41,653 nt of DNA. Origin: Chloroflexota bacterium. Lineage in GTDB: Bacteria > Chloroflexota > Anaerolineae > Anaerolineales > Villigracilaceae. The notes under the pieces are model-generated. The model did not search any database. It was not told where the DNA came from and was given only the letters and a program-made list of their open reading frames with translations. Shown here piece by piece: positions 39,112 through 41,653 of the stretch. The stretch spans positions 1 through 41,653 of the forward strand of contig JACRLC010000021.1 in NCBI GenBank assembly GCA_016235425.1. Direction: 5' to 3'. Positions within the stretch are counted from its first letter, which is position 1. Every line of letters begins with the position of its first letter. The translations under genes were made by a program, and so were the position numbers.

Positions 39112-41139
39112 ATGAAATTTACTTCAAAAATTTTTTCTGCGTTCACACTGCTGATCCTTATTTTCAGTGTTGCTCCCGTTTCAACGGTGAGCGCGGCCGC
39201 CAACCTTGGCGCGGAGACTTTCACCAATACCACCGCACCGGACTGGACGCTTTTGGGCACCGCCGTATTAACCGCCAACACCATTGATGGCCCCGGAACC
39301 GGCTGGTTACGCTTAACCGATGCGGCCACTAACCAGGCCGGCTCGGCAATCAGCAACACTGCATTTCCAAGTACGAATGGCGCAGAAATCAACTTCGAGT
39401 ATGCCACTTATGGCGGCAACGGCGCGGATGGATTCACATTCTATTTAATTGACGGCGCCACCGCCTCTCCCTCTGTGGGCGCGGTTGGAGGTTCTCTCGG
39501 CTATTCATGGAGAACGCCGGCCCCCGCGGCCCCCGGCGTGACCAATGGCTATGTTGGCATTGGCTTTGATGAATTTGGCAATTTTTCCAGTGCGGGATAT
39601 GGCAATTGTGTTTCACCATCCTGCCCCGGTCGAAGCCCGGATACCATCGCCCTGCGCGGCGCCGGGAACCTGAACACCGGCTTTCAATATCTTACACAAG
39701 CCAGCGCCGCGATTGCAACGACAGACCGCGCGGGAAAACATACGGTTCGCATCACCATCACACCGGGTCAACTGATCACAGTGGAAATGAGTACGGGAAG
39801 CGGCTTTACGACTTACGTCAACCAATTTGATATTTCCAGCCAGACCCTTCCTCCCACCCTCAAAATGGGATTTTCTGCAAGCACGGGAAGCAGTACCAAC
39901 ATTCACGAAATTCGCAACCTGCTAGTGACCGGCGCCGCGCCCGCTACAACAGCACTCGCCTCCTCGCTCAATCCATCCAATAGTGGAAATTCGGTCACAT
40001 TCACAGCAACCGTTACCGGGACCGGAACACCCACCGGCACAGTATCCTTCTACGATAACGGGACCTTGCTCGGCACCGGGACGCTGGACGGCAGTGGAGT
40101 CGCAACATTTACCACCTCATCGCTAACGGTTGGCGCACATCCCATTACTGCCGTCTATGGAGGGGACAGCACATTTGGCAGTTCAACATCAAACACGGTG
40201 AATCAGGTTGTCAATTCAACCACCGCCTTGATAATCACAGCCTCCGGCGCGGCCACGGTGAAACCCGGCGACCAGTACGTTTACACCTTCAACTACACTA
40301 CCAGCGCCGCCGCCAATGGCGCACAAGTCGCTTTCACCCTGCCCTCCCACACCACCTACGTTTCCGACTCCGGCAGTTTCTGCGGATCGGCCGGCGGAGT
40401 AGTGACCTGCAGCCTGGGTTTGATTTCAGCAAACGGCTCGTTCACCGTCACCACCCTGGTGGACAAACTCAAAAAGATCGGCTCCAATCACGTTCTCGAC
40501 AGCACAGCCTACAACATCAGTGCTACCGGTGTTTCCGCTGTGAACGGCACGGCAACCGTGGCGGCTCTCGTCGTAACACCCTTTGCCGATGTGGACACAG
40601 GATACTGGGCAGTGGATCACATCCAGGCCATTTGGGCGGCTGGGATCACAAGCGGCTGCATCGCATCCCCTTTGACCTACTGTCCCGAAGCCAACATCAC
40701 CCGCGGAGAGATGTCCGTCTATATTGAACGCGGCATTCACGGCAGTTCGTACAACCCTGGCACCCCGGCCCTTACCTTCACAGATACGTCCACTCACTTC
40801 GCCCGATATTGGATCGAAGCCTTGAGATCCGACGGCATCACCAGCGGCTGTACCACTACCACCTACTGCCCCGGCTCGGCCATCACGCGTGCCGAGATGG
40901 CCGTCTTCCTTCTGCGCGGGAAATTTGGCGCGAGTCATGTTCCTCCCACGGCAACTGGATCGGTCTGGTCGGATGTTTCCCCCTCGCACTGGGCGGCTGG
41001 CTGGGCTGAAGAACTTGGCACAAGCGGTATCTCCAGCGGTTGTGGCGGAGGCATGTACTGCCCGGAAAACCCCGTCACTCGCGCGCAAATGGCGGTTTTG
41101 ATGCAACGTACCTTCAACCTCACCCTGCCAACCCCATAA
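39112..41139 (+). CDS. S-layer-anchored lectin-like surface protein
   Basis: 675 residues from ATG 39112 (AAGGAG 6 nt upstream; a GTG at 39088 is not used). Signal peptide about 1-29 (ending VSAAA). An L-type (legume) lectin-like domain (about 30-280: FEYATYGGNGADGFTFYLIDG, GYVGIGFDEFGNF). A Big_3-like Ig domain (about 283-375, TVSFYDNGTLLGTGTLDGSG). A DUF11-like beta domain (about 378-490). Three SLH repeats (about 495-675), each with Asp-Val/Thr near the start and a TRxxM motif. Each repeat carries a SGC...YCP cysteine pair. It is probably held to the envelope by SLH-glycan contacts and binds carbohydrate. Confidence 0.88.
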   Translation: MKFTSKIFSAFTLLILIFSVAPVSTVSAAANLGAETFTNTTAPDWTLLGTAVLTANTIDGPGTGWLRLTDAATNQAGSAISNTAFPSTNGAEINFEYATYGGNGADGFTFYLIDGATASPSVGAVGGSLGYSWRTPAPAAPGVTNGYVGIGFDEFGNFSSAGYGNCVSPSCPGRSPDTIALRGAGNLNTGFQYLTQASAAIATTDRAGKHTVRITITPGQLITVEMSTGSGFTTYVNQFDISSQTLPPTLKMGFSASTGSSTNIHEIRNLLVTGAAPATTALASSLNPSNSGNSVTFTATVTGTGTPTGTVSFYDNGTLLGTGTLDGSGVATFTTSSLTVGAHPITAVYGGDSTFGSSTSNTVNQVVNSTTALIITASGAATVKPGDQYVYTFNYTTSAAANGAQVAFTLPSHTTYVSDSGSFCGSAGGVVTCSLGLISANGSFTVTTLVDKLKKIGSNHVLDSTAYNISATGVSAVNGTATVAALVVTPFADVDTGYWAVDHIQAIWAAGITSGCIASPLTYCPEANITRGEMSVYIERGIHGSSYNPGTPALTFTDTSTHFARYWIEALRSDGITSGCTTTTYCPGSAITRAEMAVFLLRGKFGASHVPPTATGSVWSDVSPSHWAAGWAEELGTSGISSGCGGGMYCPENPVTRAQMAVLMQRTFNLTLPTP

Positions 41140-41158
41140 CGAATAGTATTTCACAAAG

Positions 41159-41206
41159 GATTGGCCTTTTCGGCTTCTGGGCCGGGACAAGGCGAAAAGG
41201 CCAATC
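41159..41206 (+). terminator. Long terminator-like hairpin
   Basis: GATTGGCCTTTTCG (41159-41172) pairs perfectly with CGAAAAGGCCAATC (41193-41206). The following TTCAT is a poor T-tract, so termination may be weak. It follows the SLH gene. Confidence 0.7.
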
Positions 41207-41238
41207 TTCATAACAGCAACTTTGCAGGTGCGCGGGCG

Positions 41239-41244
41239 TATAAT
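41239..41244 (+). promoter_or_regulatory. -10 box of DUF4342 gene
   Basis: TATAAT, 16 nt before the ATG at 41261, with GGAGG (41251-41255) in between. The -35 region overlaps the preceding hairpin's flank and is not clear. Confidence 0.6.
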
Positions 41245-41260
41245 TTCCCTGGAGGTACCC

Positions 41261-41512
41261 ATGCCCGAACAAAAATTTAGAACCGAAGAATTCCGCGTCA
41301 ACGGCGAGGAACTACTTGCAAAGATCAAGCAACTTTTGCACGAAGGCAACATCCGCCGCATCATTATCAAAGACAAGGATGGGAAAACGATCATGGAAAT
41401 CCCGCTCACGATTGGGGTAGTGGGTGTTTTGCTTGCGCCCACACTGGCGGCCCTCGGCGCGGTCGCCGCACTGCTCACCGAGGCAACTGTGCTCGTGGAA
41501 AAAGCAGAGTAA
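41261..41512 (+). CDS. DUF4342 domain protein
   Basis: 83 residues from ATG 41261 (GGAGG 5 nt upstream). It matches the DUF4342 pattern: FRVNGEELLAKIKQLLHEGNIRRIIIKD, then GKTIMEIPLTIGVVGVLLAPTLAALGAVAALL. The final 35 residues form a hydrophobic hairpin that may sit in or on the membrane. Function unknown. It is short and self-contained with its own promoter. The remaining 141 bp to the window end hold nothing I recognise. Confidence 0.85.
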   Translation: MPEQKFRTEEFRVNGEELLAKIKQLLHEGNIRRIIIKDKDGKTIMEIPLTIGVVGVLLAPTLAALGAVAALLTEATVLVEKAE

Positions 41513-41653
41513 AAACTCGACTTTTGCACCTTAAAAACCAATACACCAGACAGTCCATTTTAACTTGAAAAGGCTCTCAATTCGCAGGACTGGGACAATA
41601 CCTAACCTGCCCGCATTCTTTAGAAAAGCGGAACAACAACTGCTTGAGAATTG

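Noticed and set aside
40426-41541. 371-codon minus-strand frame opposite the SLH protein
   Set aside because: Shadow of the SLH and DUF4342 genes; no recognisable motif.

Overview
The window looks like a chromosomal segment of a bacterium of the phylum Chloroflexota, probably class Anaerolineae. This is inferred from the mix of protein families and the many short GC-rich palindromic repeats, not from a marker gene. It holds about 36 credible genes, one tRNA, one decayed insertion sequence, the tail of a group II intron, and many small inverted repeats.

Layout. Positions 1-4320 are accessory: the 3' end of a group II intron (domain V visible), an integron-cassette-like AT-rich gene bounded by complementary 10-bp ends, a decayed IS110-family transposase, and two orphan genes. 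Positions 4420-8651 carry a CAP/LysM surface protein, a lipoprotein with an NBR1-type Ig-like domain, a class V aminotransferase and a HAD phosphatase. Positions 8648-15500 are a minus-strand histidine operon in the order leader peptide, hisG, hisC, (inserted yefM-yoeB on the plus strand), hisB, hisH, hisA, hisF, hisI, hisE, HAD phosphatase. hisD is absent. HisB is the dehydratase alone, so the HAD protein, translationally coupled to hisE by an ATGA overlap, is the natural candidate for the missing histidinol-phosphate phosphatase.

The most striking signal lies upstream of hisG. A promoter is followed almost at once by a 28-codon reading frame containing His-Ile-His-His-His-His, then a strong intrinsic terminator, with a leader segment able to pair with the terminator's 5' arm. 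This is the full architecture of a ribosome-mediated his attenuator, here with an apparently leaderless leader peptide.

Positions 15570-24290 hold an MFS transporter, smpB, an orphan gene, a SIS-domain sugar isomerase, a cysteine-cluster protein, initiator tRNA-Met, an OmpR-type regulator with a degenerate receiver, a beta-class DNA methyltransferase, a Tat-exported L,D-transpeptidase, and a SWIM zinc-finger protein with its own promoter-leader-terminator. Positions 24291-34709 hold a large GH13 protein with a histone H1-like lysine tail, a divergent membrane histidine kinase, membrane proteins, a GNAT-like protein, an M29 aminopeptidase and a PPOX-family flavoprotein. Positions 34838-41512 hold a MITE-like element, a giant secreted phosphodiesterase/5'-nucleotidase fusion, an S-layer-anchored lectin-like protein and a DUF4342 protein.

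Two genome-level habits stand out. At least seven genes have a -10 hexamer only 6-10 nt before the start codon and no Shine-Dalgarno sequence, suggesting leaderless mRNAs. Short palindromic repeats sit on gene 3' ends: four his genes end inside one, and another breaks the IS110 transposase.
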